Positions 1-9,667 are shown, counted from the first letter of the stretch. The stretch is 64,000 bases of DNA from Palsa-89 sp963824345 (GCA_963824345.1 CAWGOZ010000013.1:1-64000), one strand, 5' to 3'. A program made the numbers and translations. Notes: generated by a model from the sequence alone, not told the origin.

Positions 1-3000
1 TCCCGTCGGTCCAGTTGCGCCGGTCGCGCCCGCCGCTCCGTTGCTGCCGTTGGTTCCGTTGCTTCCGGCGGTCCCGGTGGCCCCGGTGGGTCCGGTCGCG
101 CCCGCCGATCCGGCCGATCCCGTGGCGCCCGTCGCGCCCACTTGCGATAACAAACTCCAATAAGCGGTGCTGATATCGGGCTCGTGATTGGTCCCGGCTT
201 GAATCGCGATGTAGCTCGATCCGTTGTACGACACCGCATCGTCCACGTTGTACGCGGCGCCACTGCTCCACGCGCCCTGCCAGTTCAGCCCCGTCGGTCC
301 AGTTGCGCCGGTCGCGCCCGCCGCCCCGTTGCTGCCGTTGGTTCCGTTGCTGCCGGCCGATCCGGTGGCTCCGGTGGGTCCGGTCGCGCCCGCCGATCCG
401 GCCGATCCCGTGGCGCCCGTCGCGCCCACTTGCGATAACAAACTCCAATAAGCGGTGCTGATATCGGGCTCGTGATTGGTCCCGGCTTGAATCGCGATGT
501 AGCTCGATCCGTTGTACGACACCGCATCGTCCACGTTGTACGCGGTGCTCCCGCTCCACGCGCCCTGCCAGTTCAACCCGGTCGCGCCAGTGGCGCCGGT
601 AGCCCCCGTGGCTCCATTGCTGCCGTTGCCTCCGGCAGTCCCGGTGGCTCCGGTGGGTCCCGTTGCGCCCGCCGATCCGGCCGATCCCGTGGCGCCCGTC
701 GCGCCCACTTGCGATAACAAACTCCAATAAGCGGTGCTGGTGTCGGGCTCGTGATTGGTCCCGGCTTGAATCGCGATGTAGCTCGATCCGTTGTACGACA
801 CCGCATCGTCCACGTTGTACGCGGTGCCGCCGCTCCACGCGCCCTGCCAGTTCAACCCCGTCGGTCCAGTGGCGCCGGTAGCCCCCGTGGCTCCATTGCT
901 GCCGTTGCCTCCGGCAGTCCCGGTGGCTCCGGTGGGTCCCGTTGCGCCCGCCGATCCGGCCGATCCCGTGGCGCCCGTCGCGCCCACTTGCGATAACAAA
1001 CTCCAGTACGCGGTGCTGGTGTCGGGCTCGTGATTGGTCCCGGCTTGAATCGCGATGTAGCTCGATCCGTTGTACGACACCGCATCGTCCACGTTGTACG
1101 CGGTGCCGCCGCTCCACGCGCCCTGCCAGTTCAACCCGGTCGCGCCGGTGGCGCCGGTTGCACCCGCCGCCCCGTTGCTGCCGTTGGTTCCGTTGCTGCC
1201 GTTGGTTCCGTTGCTGCCGGCCGTTCCGGTGGCTCCGGTGGGTCCGGTCGCGCCCGCCGATCCGGCCGATCCCGTGGCGCCCGTCGCGCCCACCTGCGAT
1301 AACAAACTCCAGTACGCGGTGCTGGTGTCGGGCTCGTGATTGGTCCCGGCTTGAATCGCGATGTAGCTCGATCCGTTGTACGACACCCCATCGTCCACGT
1401 TGTACGCGGCGCCACTGCTCCACGCGCCCTGCCAGTTCAGCCCCGTCGGTCCAGTTGCGCCGGTTGCACCCGCCGCTCCGTTGCTGCCGTTGGTTCCGTT
1501 GCTGCCGGCGGTCCCGGTGGCCCCGGTGGGTCCGGTCGCGCCCGCTGATCCGGCCGATCCCGTGGCGCCCGTCGCGCCCACTTGCGATAACAAACTCCAG
1601 TACGCGGTGCTGGTGTCGGGCTCGTGATTGGTCCCGGCTTGAATCGCGATGTAGCTCGATCCGTTGTACGACACCGCATCGTCCACGTTGTACGCGGTGC
1701 CGCCGCTCCAAGCGCCCTGCCAGTTCAACCCGGTCGCGCCGGTGGCGCCGGTTGCACCCGCCGCCCCGTTGCTGCCGTTGGTTCCGTTGCTGCCGTTGGT
1801 TCCGTTGCTGCCGGCCGATCCGGTGGCTCCGGTTGGTCCGGTCGCCCCCGCCGATCCGGCCGATCCCGTGGCGCCCGTCGCGCCCACTTGCGATAACAAA
1901 CTCCAATAAGCGGTGCTGGTGTCGGGCTCGTGATTGGTCCCGGCTTGAATCGCGATGTAGCTCGATCCGTTGTACGACACCGCATCGTCCACGTTGTAGG
2001 CGGTGCTCCCGCTCCACGCGCCCCGCCAGTTCAACCCCGTCGGTCCAGTCGCGCCGGTTGCACCCGCCGCCCCGTTGCTGCCGTTGGTTCCGTTGCTGCC
2101 GGCCGATCCGGTGGCCCCGGTGGGTCCGGTCGCGCCCGCCGATCCGGCCGATCCCGTGGCGCCCGTCGCGCCCGCCTGCGATAGCAAACTCCAGTAGGCC
2201 CCGCTTGTATCGGGTTCGTGATTGGTTCCGGCTTGAATCGCGATGTAGCTCGATCCGTTGTACGACACCGCATCGTCCACGTTGTACGCGGTGCCGCCGC
2301 TCCACGCGCCCTGCCAGTTCAGCCCGGTCGCGCCGGTTGCGCCGGTAGCCCCCGTGGCTCCGTTGCTGCCGTTGCTTCCGGTCGCCCCGGTGGGTCCGGT
2401 CGCGCCCGCCGATCCGGCCGATCCCGTAGCGCCCGTCGCGCCCACTTGCGATAACAAACTCCAATAAGCCCCGCTGGTGTCGGGCTCGTGATTGGTCCCG
2501 GCTTGAATCGCGATGTAGCTCGATCCGTTGTACGACACCGCATCGTCCACGTTGTACGCGGTGCCGCCGCTCCACGCGCCCTGCCAGTTCAGCCCGGTCG
2601 CGCCGGTTGCGCCGGTAGCCCCGGTCGCTCCGTTGCTGCCGTTGGTTCCGGTCGCCCCGGTGGGTCCGGTCGCGCCCGCCGATCCGGCCGATCCCGTAGC
2701 GCCCGTCGCGCCCACTTGCGATAACAAACTCCAATAAGCCCCGCTGGTGTCGGGCTCGTGATTGGTCCCGGCTTGAATCGCGATGTAGCTCGATCCGTTG
2801 TACGACACCGCATCGTCCACGTTGTACGCGGTGCCGCCGCTCCACGCGCCCTGCCAGTTCAGCCCGGTCGCGCCGGTTGCGCCGGTAGCCCCGGTCGCTC
2901 CGTTGCTGCCGTTGGTTCCGTTGCTTCCGGCCGATCCGGTGGCCCCGGTGGGTCCGGTCGCGCCCGCCGATCCGGCCGATCCCGTGGCGCCCGTCGCGCC

Positions 3001-5040
3001 CGCCTGCGATAGCAAACTCCAGTAGGCCGCGCTTGTATCGGGTTCGTGATTGGTTCCGGCTTGAATCGCGATGTAGCTCGATCCGTTGTACGACACCGCA
3101 TCGTCCACGTTGTACGCGGTGCCGCCGCTCCACGCGCCCTGCCAGTTCAGCCCGGTCGCGCCGGTTGCGCCGGTAGCCCCCGTGGCTCCGTTGCTGCCGT
3201 TGCTTCCGGTCGCCCCGGTGGGTCCGGTCGCGCCCGCCGATCCGGCCGATCCCGTAGCGCCCGTCGCGCCCACTTGCGATAACAAACTCCAATAAGCCCC
3301 GCTGGTGTCGGGCTCGTGATTGGTCCCGGCTTGAATCGCGATGTAGCTCGATCCGTTGTACGACACCGCATCGTCCACGTTGTACGCGGTGCTCCCGCTC
3401 CACGCGCCCTGCCAGTTCAGCCCGGTCGCTCCGGTGGCGCCGGTGGCTCCGGTCGCTCCGTTGCTGCCGTTGCTTCCGGTCGCCCCGGTGGGTCCGGTCG
3501 CGCCCGTCGATCCGGCCGATCCCGTGGCGCCCGTCGCGCCCACTTGCGATAACAAACTCCAATAAGCGGTGCTGGCGTCGGGCTCGTGATTGGTCCCGGC
3601 TTGAATCGCGATGTAGCTCGATCCGTTGTACGACACCGCATCGTCCACGTTGTACGCGGTGCTCCCGCTCCACGCGCCCTGCCAGTTCAGCCCGGTCGCG
3701 CCGGTTGCGCCGGTAGCCCCGGTCGCTCCGTTGCTGCCGTTGGTTCCGTTGCTTCCGGCGGTCCCGGTGGCCCCGGTGGGTCCGGTTGCGCCCGCCGATC
3801 CGGCCGATCCCGTAGCGCCCGTCGCGCCCACTTGCGATAACAAACTCCAATAAGCGGTGCTGGTGTCGGGCTCGTGATTGGTCCCGGCTTGAATCGCGAT
3901 GTAGCTCGATCCGTTGTACGACACCGCATCGTCCACGTTGTAGGCGGTGCTCCCGCTCCACGCGCCCTGCCAGTTCAACCCCGTCGGTCCAGTTGCGCCG
4001 GTTGCGCCCGCCGCCCCGTTGCTGCCGTTGGTTCCGTTACTGCCGGCCGATCCGGTGGCTCCGGTGGGTCCGGTCGCGCCCGCCGATCCGGCCGATCCCG
4101 TAGCGCCCGTCGCGCCCGCCTGCGATAGCAAACTCCAGTAGGCCCCGCTGGTATCGGGTTCGTGATTGGTCCCGGCTTGAATCGCGATGTAGCTCGATCC
4201 GTTGTACGACACCGCATCGTCCACGTTGTACGCGGTGCCGCCGCTCCACGCGCCCTGCCAGTTCAGCCCGGTCGCGCCAGTCGCACCAGTGGCGCCGGTG
4301 GGACCCGGGGCACCAGTTGCGCCGGTCGGGCCTTGCGCTCCACCGCCCGAACCTCCAGAACCCGTCGGACCAGGCGGCCCTTGCGGTCCGGTAGCGCCCA
4401 CCACCGCCAACAAACTCCAATAAGCGGTGCTGATATCGGGTTCGTGATTGGTCCCGGCTTGAATCGCGATGTAGCTCGACCCGTTGTACGACACCCCATC
4501 GTCCACGTTGTAGGCGGTGCCGCCGCTCCACGCGCCCTGCCAGTTGAGCCCGGTCGCGCCGGTGGCGCCCGTGGCCCCGGTTGCACCTTGGGCTCCGCCG
4601 CCCGAACCCCCGGAGCCAGGCGGCCCTTGCGGCCCGGTGGCCCCGGTCGGTCCCGTTGCGCCCGCCGATCCGGCCGATCCCGTGGGCCCCGTTGCGCCCA
4701 CCTGCGATAACAAACTCCAATAGGCCCCGCTGATATCGGGTTCGTGATTGGTCCCGGCTTGAATCGCGATGTAGCTCGACCCGTTGTACGACACCGCATC
4801 GTCCACGTTGTAGGCGGTACCGCCGCTCCAGGCACCCTGCCAGTTCAGCCCGCGGGGGCCAGCGGGTCCGGCCGGTCCGGCTGGACCGGGAATCCCTCCA
4901 CTGGCGCTTCCGGACGGGCCCGGCGGACCCGCTGGCCCGGTCGCTCCCGTTGGACCCTCGATTCCAGTGGCACCCGTCGCTCCGATAGGCCCTGCAACCC
5001 CAGAGGGTCCTGCCGGCCCCGGGGGGCCCACCACCCCGGG
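1..5040 (-). repeat. Tandem coding repeats, 270-306 bp units, 17 copies visible
   Basis: The same landmark (gtgattggt on the + strand) recurs at 184, 472, 751, 1030, 1336, 1624, 1930, 2218, 2488, 2758, 3046, 3316, 3586, 3874, 4162, 4444 and 4744. Fourteen of sixteen spacings are exact multiples of 9 bp (270, 279, 288, 306), so units differ by whole Gly-x-x triplets. The two spacings nearest the N-terminus (282 and 300) are not multiples of 9 and contain glycine-rich breaks in triplet phase. A higher-order duplication is visible: 2218-3045 and 3046-3873 are both 828 bp (270+270+288), with matching variant bases. The repeat lies entirely inside the coding sequence. Confidence 0.95.
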
Positions 5041-5811
5041 AACTACACCCGTCTCCAACGTCACCACGCTGGTCGGCTCGGTTACGTCGGCCGGCACCGT
5101 CGCGGTGATTTGATTGATGATCAACCCTGAACCTATCCCGGCGAAATCAACTCGGGCTGGCCGTCCCCCTACCATCACGATTGGTTGAATAGCGGCCGTG
5201 GCCAGTGGGGACGAGGGCCCCGCTTGCCCTGACGGAACCGGGGGCATCACCGCGCCTAAGCCGGTGGCGTAGATGGTGACGGTTTCTCCGGCCTTGACAG
5301 GATTGAACTCCGTCACCCGGCCCTTGGAATTGAATACCATAAAGATGCCAGGATCTTGCGCCAATAGAGTTACCTTTGTAGCGGTACTTCTGGCGCTGCC
5401 GTTTGCGACCACCAGGTCCACGGAGGTCACGTCGGGAAGTTCAAACGGCACTTGGACGTTGATCTGGGTCGGCGAAATGTAAAGCAGAGGCGCGGCTATG
5501 CCCGAGAAGAATACCTGCGTGCCTCCCCAGGCCGTGGGGAGCGGAAGCGTTCGAAACTTCAAAGTCTCGTTGGCTAGATTGGTCCCGAAGATGGAAACCA
5601 GTTCGCCACGCGACGCCACCGGGACACTGGAAGCACTGACCCCAGTGGCAGCGTTCACCACTCCGGTCGGACTAAAGTTCGGCGTTTGCTGACCGAAAAG
5701 CGAGGCGGCGCCGCACGCCGCCAACGCCCATAGGAAGCGCGAGATAGCCCGCTCGCAACTGCGCGAATGCGCCAGGAGACTTCTCCCGTAGCGAACGGCA
5801 AGCCGTATCAT
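1..5811 (-). CDS. Giant secreted TIGR03437 / collagen-like / CBM-like repeat protein (3' end outside window)
   Basis: Reading frame is open from ATG 5811 to the window edge, at least 1937 codons with no stop. The N-terminus has an arginine-rich start and a hydrophobic segment ending near SLFGQQ, which looks like a signal peptide. Residues about 40-255 match the Solibacter TIGR03437-type domain (GVVNAAT near the start, then PTAWGGTQVFF, LLYISPTQINVQVPFEL, IYATGLGAV). In Solibacter proteins this domain is usually C-terminal; here it is N-terminal. The remainder alternates collagen-like G-x-x triplets rich in Gly-Ala-Thr with a segment of about 50 residues (NWQGAWSSG, YNVDDAVSYNGSSYIAIQAG, AYWSLL) resembling chitin-binding CBM5/12 modules. 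Seventeen such segments are visible. It is probably exported and polysaccharide-binding or adhesive. A purine-rich GAAGAGAAG stretch lies just upstream of the start. Family names are inferred from motifs. Confidence 0.85.
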   Translation of the reverse strand, partial: MIRLAVRYGRSLLAHSRSCERAISRFLWALAACGAASLFGQQTPNFSPTGVVNAATGVSASSVPVASRGELVSIFGTNLANETLKFRTLPLPTAWGGTQVFFSGIAAPLLYISPTQINVQVPFELPDVTSVDLVVANGSARSTATKVTLLAQDPGIFMVFNSKGRVTEFNPVKAGETVTIYATGLGAVMPPVPSGQAGPSSPLATAAIQPIVMVGGRPARVDFAGIGSGLIINQITATVPADVTEPTSVVTLETGVVPGVVGPPGPAGPSGVAGPIGATGATGIEGPTGATGPAGPPGPSGSASGGIPGPAGPAGPAGPRGLNWQGAWSGGTAYNVDDAVSYNGSSYIAIQAGTNHEPDISGAYWSLLSQVGATGPTGSAGSAGATGPTGATGPQGPPGSGGSGGGAQGATGATGATGATGLNWQGAWSGGTAYNVDDGVSYNGSSYIAIQAGTNHEPDISTAYWSLLAVVGATGPQGPPGPTGSGGSGGGAQGPTGATGAPGPTGATGATGATGLNWQGAWSGGTAYNVDDAVSYNGSSYIAIQAGTNHEPDTSGAYWSLLSQAGATGATGSAGSAGATGPTGATGSAGSNGTNGSNGAAGATGATGPTGLNWQGAWSGSTAYNVDDAVSYNGSSYIAIQAGTNHEPDTSTAYWSLLSQVGATGATGSAGSAGATGPTGATGTAGSNGTNGSNGATGATGATGATGLNWQGAWSGSTAYNVDDAVSYNGSSYIAIQAGTNHEPDASTAYWSLLSQVGATGATGSAGSTGATGPTGATGSNGSNGATGATGATGATGLNWQGAWSGSTAYNVDDAVSYNGSSYIAIQAGTNHEPDTSGAYWSLLSQVGATGATGSAGSAGATGPTGATGSNGSNGATGATGATGATGLNWQGAWSGGTAYNVDDAVSYNGSSYIAIQAGTNHEPDTSAAYWSLLSQAGATGATGSAGSAGATGPTGATGSAGSNGTNGSNGATGATGATGATGLNWQGAWSGGTAYNVDDAVSYNGSSYIAIQAGTNHEPDTSGAYWSLLSQVGATGATGSAGSAGATGPTGATGTNGSNGATGATGATGATGLNWQGAWSGGTAYNVDDAVSYNGSSYIAIQAGTNHEPDTSGAYWSLLSQVGATGATGSAGSAGATGPTGATGSNGSNGATGATGATGATGLNWQGAWSGGTAYNVDDAVSYNGSSYIAIQAGTNHEPDTSGAYWSLLSQAGATGATGSAGSAGATGPTGATGSAGSNGTNGSNGAAGATGATGPTGLNWRGAWSGSTAYNVDDAVSYNGSSYIAIQAGTNHEPDTSTAYWSLLSQVGATGATGSAGSAGATGPTGATGSAGSNGTNGSNGTNGSNGAAGATGATGATGLNWQGAWSGGTAYNVDDAVSYNGSSYIAIQAGTNHEPDTSTAYWSLLSQVGATGATGSAGSAGATGPTGATGTAGSNGTNGSNGAAGATGATGPTGLNWQGAWSSGAAYNVDDGVSYNGSSYIAIQAGTNHEPDTSTAYWSLLSQVGATGATGSAGSAGATGPTGATGTAGSNGTNGSNGTNGSNGAAGATGATGATGLNWQGAWSGGTAYNVDDAVSYNGSSYIAIQAGTNHEPDTSTAYWSLLSQVGATGATGSAGSAGATGPTGATGTAGGNGSNGATGATGATGPTGLNWQGAWSGGTAYNVDDAVSYNGSSYIAIQAGTNHEPDTSTAYWSLLSQVGATGATGSAGSAGATGPTGATGTAGGNGSNGATGATGATGATGLNWQGAWSGSTAYNVDDAVSYNGSSYIAIQAGTNHEPDISTAYWSLLSQVGATGATGSAGSAGATGPTGATGSAGSNGTNGSNGAAGATGATGPTGLNWQGAWSSGAAYNVDDAVSYNGSSYIAIQAGTNHEPDISTAYWSLLSQVGATGATGSAGSAGATGPTGATGTAGSNGTNGSNGAAGATGATGPTG

Positions 5812-6257
5812 CACTGGGCGCTTCTCTTCTGCACTGTTCAGGATCCTTCCAGGTGTCGCCTCCCTCACCCGCACACTCAGGCGCCGGCGGCCATTTGGAG
5901 AGCGTCTGGATTTCTATGTAAAACTACCCAATAATCGGCTTTGACGAACGGCATCATTAGACTCGCAGCACTAACTTTTGTGTAACTTAAGCCCCCGTAG
6001 CCTAGGGTTTTAACCTTATGTTGCCTGCGCACCTGGCTGACGAAAAGAGCGAAAAGATTCGCCCTCAGTAGCGAAGCCCGGGCCGGGGACTTGGTGCGGC
6101 AGCGGTTCTTATTATTATTTTTAAAATTACCGCGATTAAATGGAAATCACGAAGAGTTTCCGCAGGCTGCATGCAACCGAAGAATGAACATCGGGAAAAG
6201 GCTGGCCGAGCACCCGTCGAAGTGGGATCGCTGCCCTATCATGAATAAAGCGCGGCG
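5812..6257. other. Intergenic region between divergent genes
   Basis: This 446-bp gap separates the minus-strand repeat protein from the plus-strand permease, so it must hold both promoters. It is noticeably more A+T-rich than its surroundings at about 5915-5990 and 6105-6160. I see no coding potential with a start and ribosome site, no strong terminator and no clear -35/-10 pair that I would place with confidence. Confidence 0.6.
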
Positions 6258-7631
6258 ATGCCCAAATCCTTCACCGATGACTCGCCTCTGGAGCGCAGTC
6301 TCAATCTGTTCGACACCACCCTTCTGGTGATCGGCGGCATCATCGGCACCGGCGTATTCTTCAACACCACCAATGTCGCGCAGCGGGTCCACACTCCGGT
6401 CCTGATCCTGTCCGTCTGGCTGGTGGGCGGCCTGATCGCGACCATCGGAGCGCTCAGTTTCGCCGAACTCGGAGCGATGCTGCCGCTGGTGGGCGGCGAA
6501 TACGCTTTCCTGCGCGAAGGCTGGCATCCGCTGATCGGGTTCCTGTATGGCTGGACCTTGCTGCTGGTGATCTCGCCCGGGGGAACCGCCGCGGTTACTA
6601 TGAAGTTCGCGCAGACCCTGGGCACGCTGGCGCCGGGCCTGGCACCGCCCGGGGCCGTGAAGCTGACCGGCCTGGCGGCCATCTGGGGCTTGACGATCGT
6701 CAACTATTTCGGCGTCAAGCCCGGCGCCATGGTTCAGAACATCTTCACCTCAGCCAAGCTGGTGGCGCTGGCTTTGCTCATCGGACTCGGCTTTCTTGCG
6801 GCGGGCAGTCACGCACAAACGCCGGCTCCGCCCTACGAAGGCAGCCTGATCACGGCGTTCGGAGCGGCGCTGGCTCCGGTGTTGTTTTCCTACGGAGGAT
6901 GGCAAAGCGCTACCTGGGCCGCCGGCGAGATCCGCAACCCGCAACGCACCCTCCCGCGCGGCCTGCTCGCCGGGATCCTGGTGGTGGTCGCGGTCTATGT
7001 GTCCGCGGCCGCAGTTTATTTGCACGTCCTGCCCGTGAATGCCATTCGGCACACCGAAACTCTCGCCACCGATGCGGCGGTACGAGTCATGGGCGATTTC
7101 GGAGGGCGGTTCATATCGGTGGCCATCGTAGTCTCAACCTTCGGCTTTATCGACATGACCCTGCTCACCGCGCCTCGCGTCTTCTACGCGATGGGACGCG
7201 ATGGCTATCTGTTTCCCGCGGCGGCATACGTGCATCCCAAGTACAAGTCCCCGGTTACCATGCTCCTGTTCTTCGCGGCCTGGACCAGCATAGTGTTCCT
7301 GGCCGGATCCTATGACGCACTGCTCAGCTACACGACTTTCGGCGATTGGATTTTCTTCGGGCTGGCTATCGCTACCGTGTTCACTTTGCGGCGGCGCTAT
7401 CCCGATCTCGACCGGCCGTATCGAGTGTGGGGCTACCCCGTGTTGCCCGCGCTCTTCGTGGCCGCCGCGTTTGCGTTCGTTCTGATCAATTTCTTCGCCA
7501 ACCAGCCACAGACCAGTTATGGCCTGGGCCTGATCTTGGCCGGCATCCCAGCTTTCTACCTTTTCCGGAAATTCAATGCGAAAAATCGTCTACATGGAGT
7601 GGGTGAAGACTCGACCGCGAGCGCGTTATGA
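6258..7631 (+). CDS. APC-superfamily amino-acid permease
   Basis: A 457-residue polytopic protein with about 12 hydrophobic segments. The glycine-rich TM1 motif GGIIGTGVFF (residues 26-35) is the amino-acid/polyamine/organocation transporter signature. FAELGAMLPLVGGEYAFLREG (about 70-90) and GRDGYLFPAAAYVHPKYKSP in the cytoplasmic loop also fit. It probably imports or exchanges amino acids at the inner membrane; the substrate cannot be read. The 3' end overlaps the downstream aminotransferase gene, so the two are probably translated together, suggesting uptake coupled to amino-acid catabolism. An ATG at 6241 is out of frame. The ribosome site is weak. Confidence 0.88.
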   Translation: MPKSFTDDSPLERSLNLFDTTLLVIGGIIGTGVFFNTTNVAQRVHTPVLILSVWLVGGLIATIGALSFAELGAMLPLVGGEYAFLREGWHPLIGFLYGWTLLLVISPGGTAAVTMKFAQTLGTLAPGLAPPGAVKLTGLAAIWGLTIVNYFGVKPGAMVQNIFTSAKLVALALLIGLGFLAAGSHAQTPAPPYEGSLITAFGAALAPVLFSYGGWQSATWAAGEIRNPQRTLPRGLLAGILVVVAVYVSAAAVYLHVLPVNAIRHTETLATDAAVRVMGDFGGRFISVAIVVSTFGFIDMTLLTAPRVFYAMGRDGYLFPAAAYVHPKYKSPVTMLLFFAAWTSIVFLAGSYDALLSYTTFGDWIFFGLAIATVFTLRRRYPDLDRPYRVWGYPVLPALFVAAAFAFVLINFFANQPQTSYGLGLILAGIPAFYLFRKFNAKNRLHGVGEDSTASAL

Positions 7632-8643
7632 AATCGGAGGCAGCGGTATCATCCCGGTGCGCATCCGTGAACTACCCGAGGCTCGCGACGCGCTAGAGAT
7701 TAACGACTTCAATCTGTACGGCTATCGGCCATTGGTTCGCGCGCTGGCCGATCGTTATGAGGTCGCGCCGGACCGGGTAATTACCGCGCCTGGCACATCC
7801 ATGGCGAATTATCTAGCCATCGCGGCTGCGGTTGGCGCGGGCGACGAGGTGCTGGTGGAACGACCGGCGTACGAACCGCTGCTCGATATTCCGGAGCTGC
7901 TGGGAGCGGAGGTTCGTAGATTCGACCGGCGGTTTCACGTTGACCGGTTTCACATCGACATGGAAAGTCTCGCCGATCAGGTGACGCCGCGCACCAAGTT
8001 GGTCATTCTCACCAATCCGCATAATCCCTCCGGCATTCTGGAACCGCCGGAAGTGCTGAGAGAAGTCGGCCGTTTGGCGGCACGGGTTGGAGCCTACGTA
8101 CTGATCGACGAGGTCTATATGGATTTTCTGTTCCAAAGCCGTCCACGCAGCGCCGTGCATTTGGGTTCGAATTTTGTCGTGACCTGCAGTCTGACCAAAG
8201 TCTACGGGCTGGATGGGCTGCGCTGCGGGTGGGTGTTGGGTCCGGCGGACGTGGTGAAAGCTATGTGGCGATTACAGGATTTCTTTGGGGTCAACGGCGT
8301 GATTCCAGGCGAGACCACCTCGGTGGTGGCCTTCCAACATCTGGAACGTTTTCAAAAACGAACCCAATCCATCCTGGCTGCGAACCGTCCGCTGGTGGAT
8401 CGGTTCATGGCCGCCAATCAGGCCACACTCGACTGGGCGCCACCGGATTTGGGTCCGGTGTGTTTCCCGCGAATGCGCTCCGGATCGGCGGACGACTTCT
8501 GCGCCCGGCTGCGCGACGAGTATGACGTGGGCGTGATCCCGGGCCGCTTTTTCGAAATGCCGGACCATTTCAGGCTTGGCTTTGGCGGACCAACGGAAGA
8601 TTTACGAGCCGGCCTGGAACGGCTGTCGCAGGCGCTGTTGTGA
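7594..8643 (+). CDS. PLP-dependent class I/II aminotransferase
   Basis: A 349-residue fold-type I aminotransferase. It has TNPHNPSG (about 140-147), DEVY (about 172-175) and the PLP-lysine motif SLTKVYGLDGLRCGW, with the lysine near residue 202; the arginine of LRCGW would contact the phosphate. It is slightly shorter than typical 380-400-residue family members. I chose the ATG at 7594 because MEW starts homologous proteins of this type; an in-frame ATG at 7576 would add six residues. Either start lies inside the permease gene (overlap 38 or 56 bp), implying an operon. The substrate is not evident. The gene ends convergently against the NIPSNAP-like gene with only 9 bp between stops. Confidence 0.85.
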   Translation: MEWVKTRPRARYEIGGSGIIPVRIRELPEARDALEINDFNLYGYRPLVRALADRYEVAPDRVITAPGTSMANYLAIAAAVGAGDEVLVERPAYEPLLDIPELLGAEVRRFDRRFHVDRFHIDMESLADQVTPRTKLVILTNPHNPSGILEPPEVLREVGRLAARVGAYVLIDEVYMDFLFQSRPRSAVHLGSNFVVTCSLTKVYGLDGLRCGWVLGPADVVKAMWRLQDFFGVNGVIPGETTSVVAFQHLERFQKRTQSILAANRPLVDRFMAANQATLDWAPPDLGPVCFPRMRSGSADDFCARLRDEYDVGVIPGRFFEMPDHFRLGFGGPTEDLRAGLERLSQALL

Positions 8644-8652
8644 TCAACCGCT

Positions 8653-9429
8653 TCAGCGGCTGCTGGTGGCTGCCGCCCCCGGATAGTAGCTCAGATCCTT
8701 CTGATAAGCCATGATATATTCCTCGACGTTGGTTTCGATGGCGTGTATTTTATCTTCGAACTTCCGGAAAGTCTCGTCGCCCATGGCTTTGGGCAAAGCA
8801 GCGGCGTCGTCCAGTTCCGACCATTTTTCGAACCCCGAGGCGACGATAAAGTCGTTGGCGTTCCCTCCATAGAGGGTCTGGCGCACGCGCAGTTCGCCGT
8901 TTAACTTCTTCATGGCCGGCAGGACATCGGTCTTGACGGCAGCGATCAGCTGTTCGGTGGTTCCCGGCCGAACCCGAACCCGGATATAGCGCGTCCAGGT
9001 GGGCGGGAACGGAGTACCTGGCGATGTAACGCTCAACTCCGGAATGGCCCGCTCGATGGAAGTCCGGACGCTCTCGACGTAAGGAGCCAGCCGCGCTGCC
9101 CGCATGGCACGCTCTCGTTCCGTCGTCATCTTATCGTAAGGACTGTCGGCGTCCCGGTCGGCGAACTTGTACAACGGTGTCAGCACCCAGTATTCGGCGG
9201 TGTTGCCGACCACGGCGCGGTAGACTACACGAAACTGATCGGTGGACGCCGCTTTCTTGTAGGACGCGGTCACTTGTTTTTCTACTTCCTCAAATTCCGG
9301 AATGCGGTCGCGTTTTACCTCGATGCGAGCGGTAGCCACCATGGCCGGAGCCGGCATTTGCGCGAAGGATGGAAGGGCCGTCGCAAGCATGGCAGTTGCG
9401 AATGCGGAATTTACCAGTGTGAGCTTCAT
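8653..9429 (-). CDS. Secreted NIPSNAP/ABM-like protein
   Basis: About 258 residues. The start at 9429 is supported by a strong AAAGGAG ribosome site seven bases upstream; the longer reading frame to 9510 lacks one. The N-terminus (MKLTLVNSAFATAMLATALP, then SFAQ) is a clear signal peptide. The mature part shows two halves, each like a ferredoxin-fold ABM/NIPSNAP domain: ATARIEVKRDRIPEFEEVEKQ at the front and YIRVRVRPGTTEQLIAAVKTD in the middle. Similar secreted proteins are frequent in Acidobacteria. No catalytic residues can be named. It is divergent from leuA, sharing a 238-bp promoter region. Confidence 0.65.
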   Translation of the reverse strand: MKLTLVNSAFATAMLATALPSFAQMPAPAMVATARIEVKRDRIPEFEEVEKQVTASYKKAASTDQFRVVYRAVVGNTAEYWVLTPLYKFADRDADSPYDKMTTERERAMRAARLAPYVESVRTSIERAIPELSVTSPGTPFPPTWTRYIRVRVRPGTTEQLIAAVKTDVLPAMKKLNGELRVRQTLYGGNANDFIVASGFEKWSELDDAAALPKAMGDETFRKFEDKIHAIETNVEEYIMAYQKDLSYYPGAAATSSR

Positions 9430-9667
9430 TTCAGTTCTCCTTTCGAGAGCTGGACGGGAGGACTTGCAAGTGGACCTAACGCTAACACGAAGCGGATTAC
9501 AATGATGCACAATCTCACGTCAAATCGGCGGCAAATTACGGTTAAGATCCTTGTTGCCGTCGCCCAGGCGCCAGCCGGGAGGGGAATCTTGCTCGCACGC
9601 ACGCGTTCGTACGAATATGAAGAACAGGCAATTGCGACTTGGGGCGGTTTCAAGAAAGGGTGTAGCG

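Noticed and set aside
942..2348. A 468-codon open frame on the + strand across the repeats, and many shorter ones
   Set aside because: Shadow of the GC-rich repeats: the opposite strand has the signal peptide, domain motifs and triplets in one continuous frame, while these frames have Arg/Pro-rich nonsense sequence.
1..5040. Regular direct repeats considered as a CRISPR array or satellite
   Set aside because: Units are 270-306 bp, entirely coding, with no short repeat-spacer pattern.
8648..8659. CCGCT-TC-AGCGG as a bidirectional terminator between convergent genes
   Set aside because: Stem is only five pairs and no T-tract follows on either strand; it also overlaps a stop codon.
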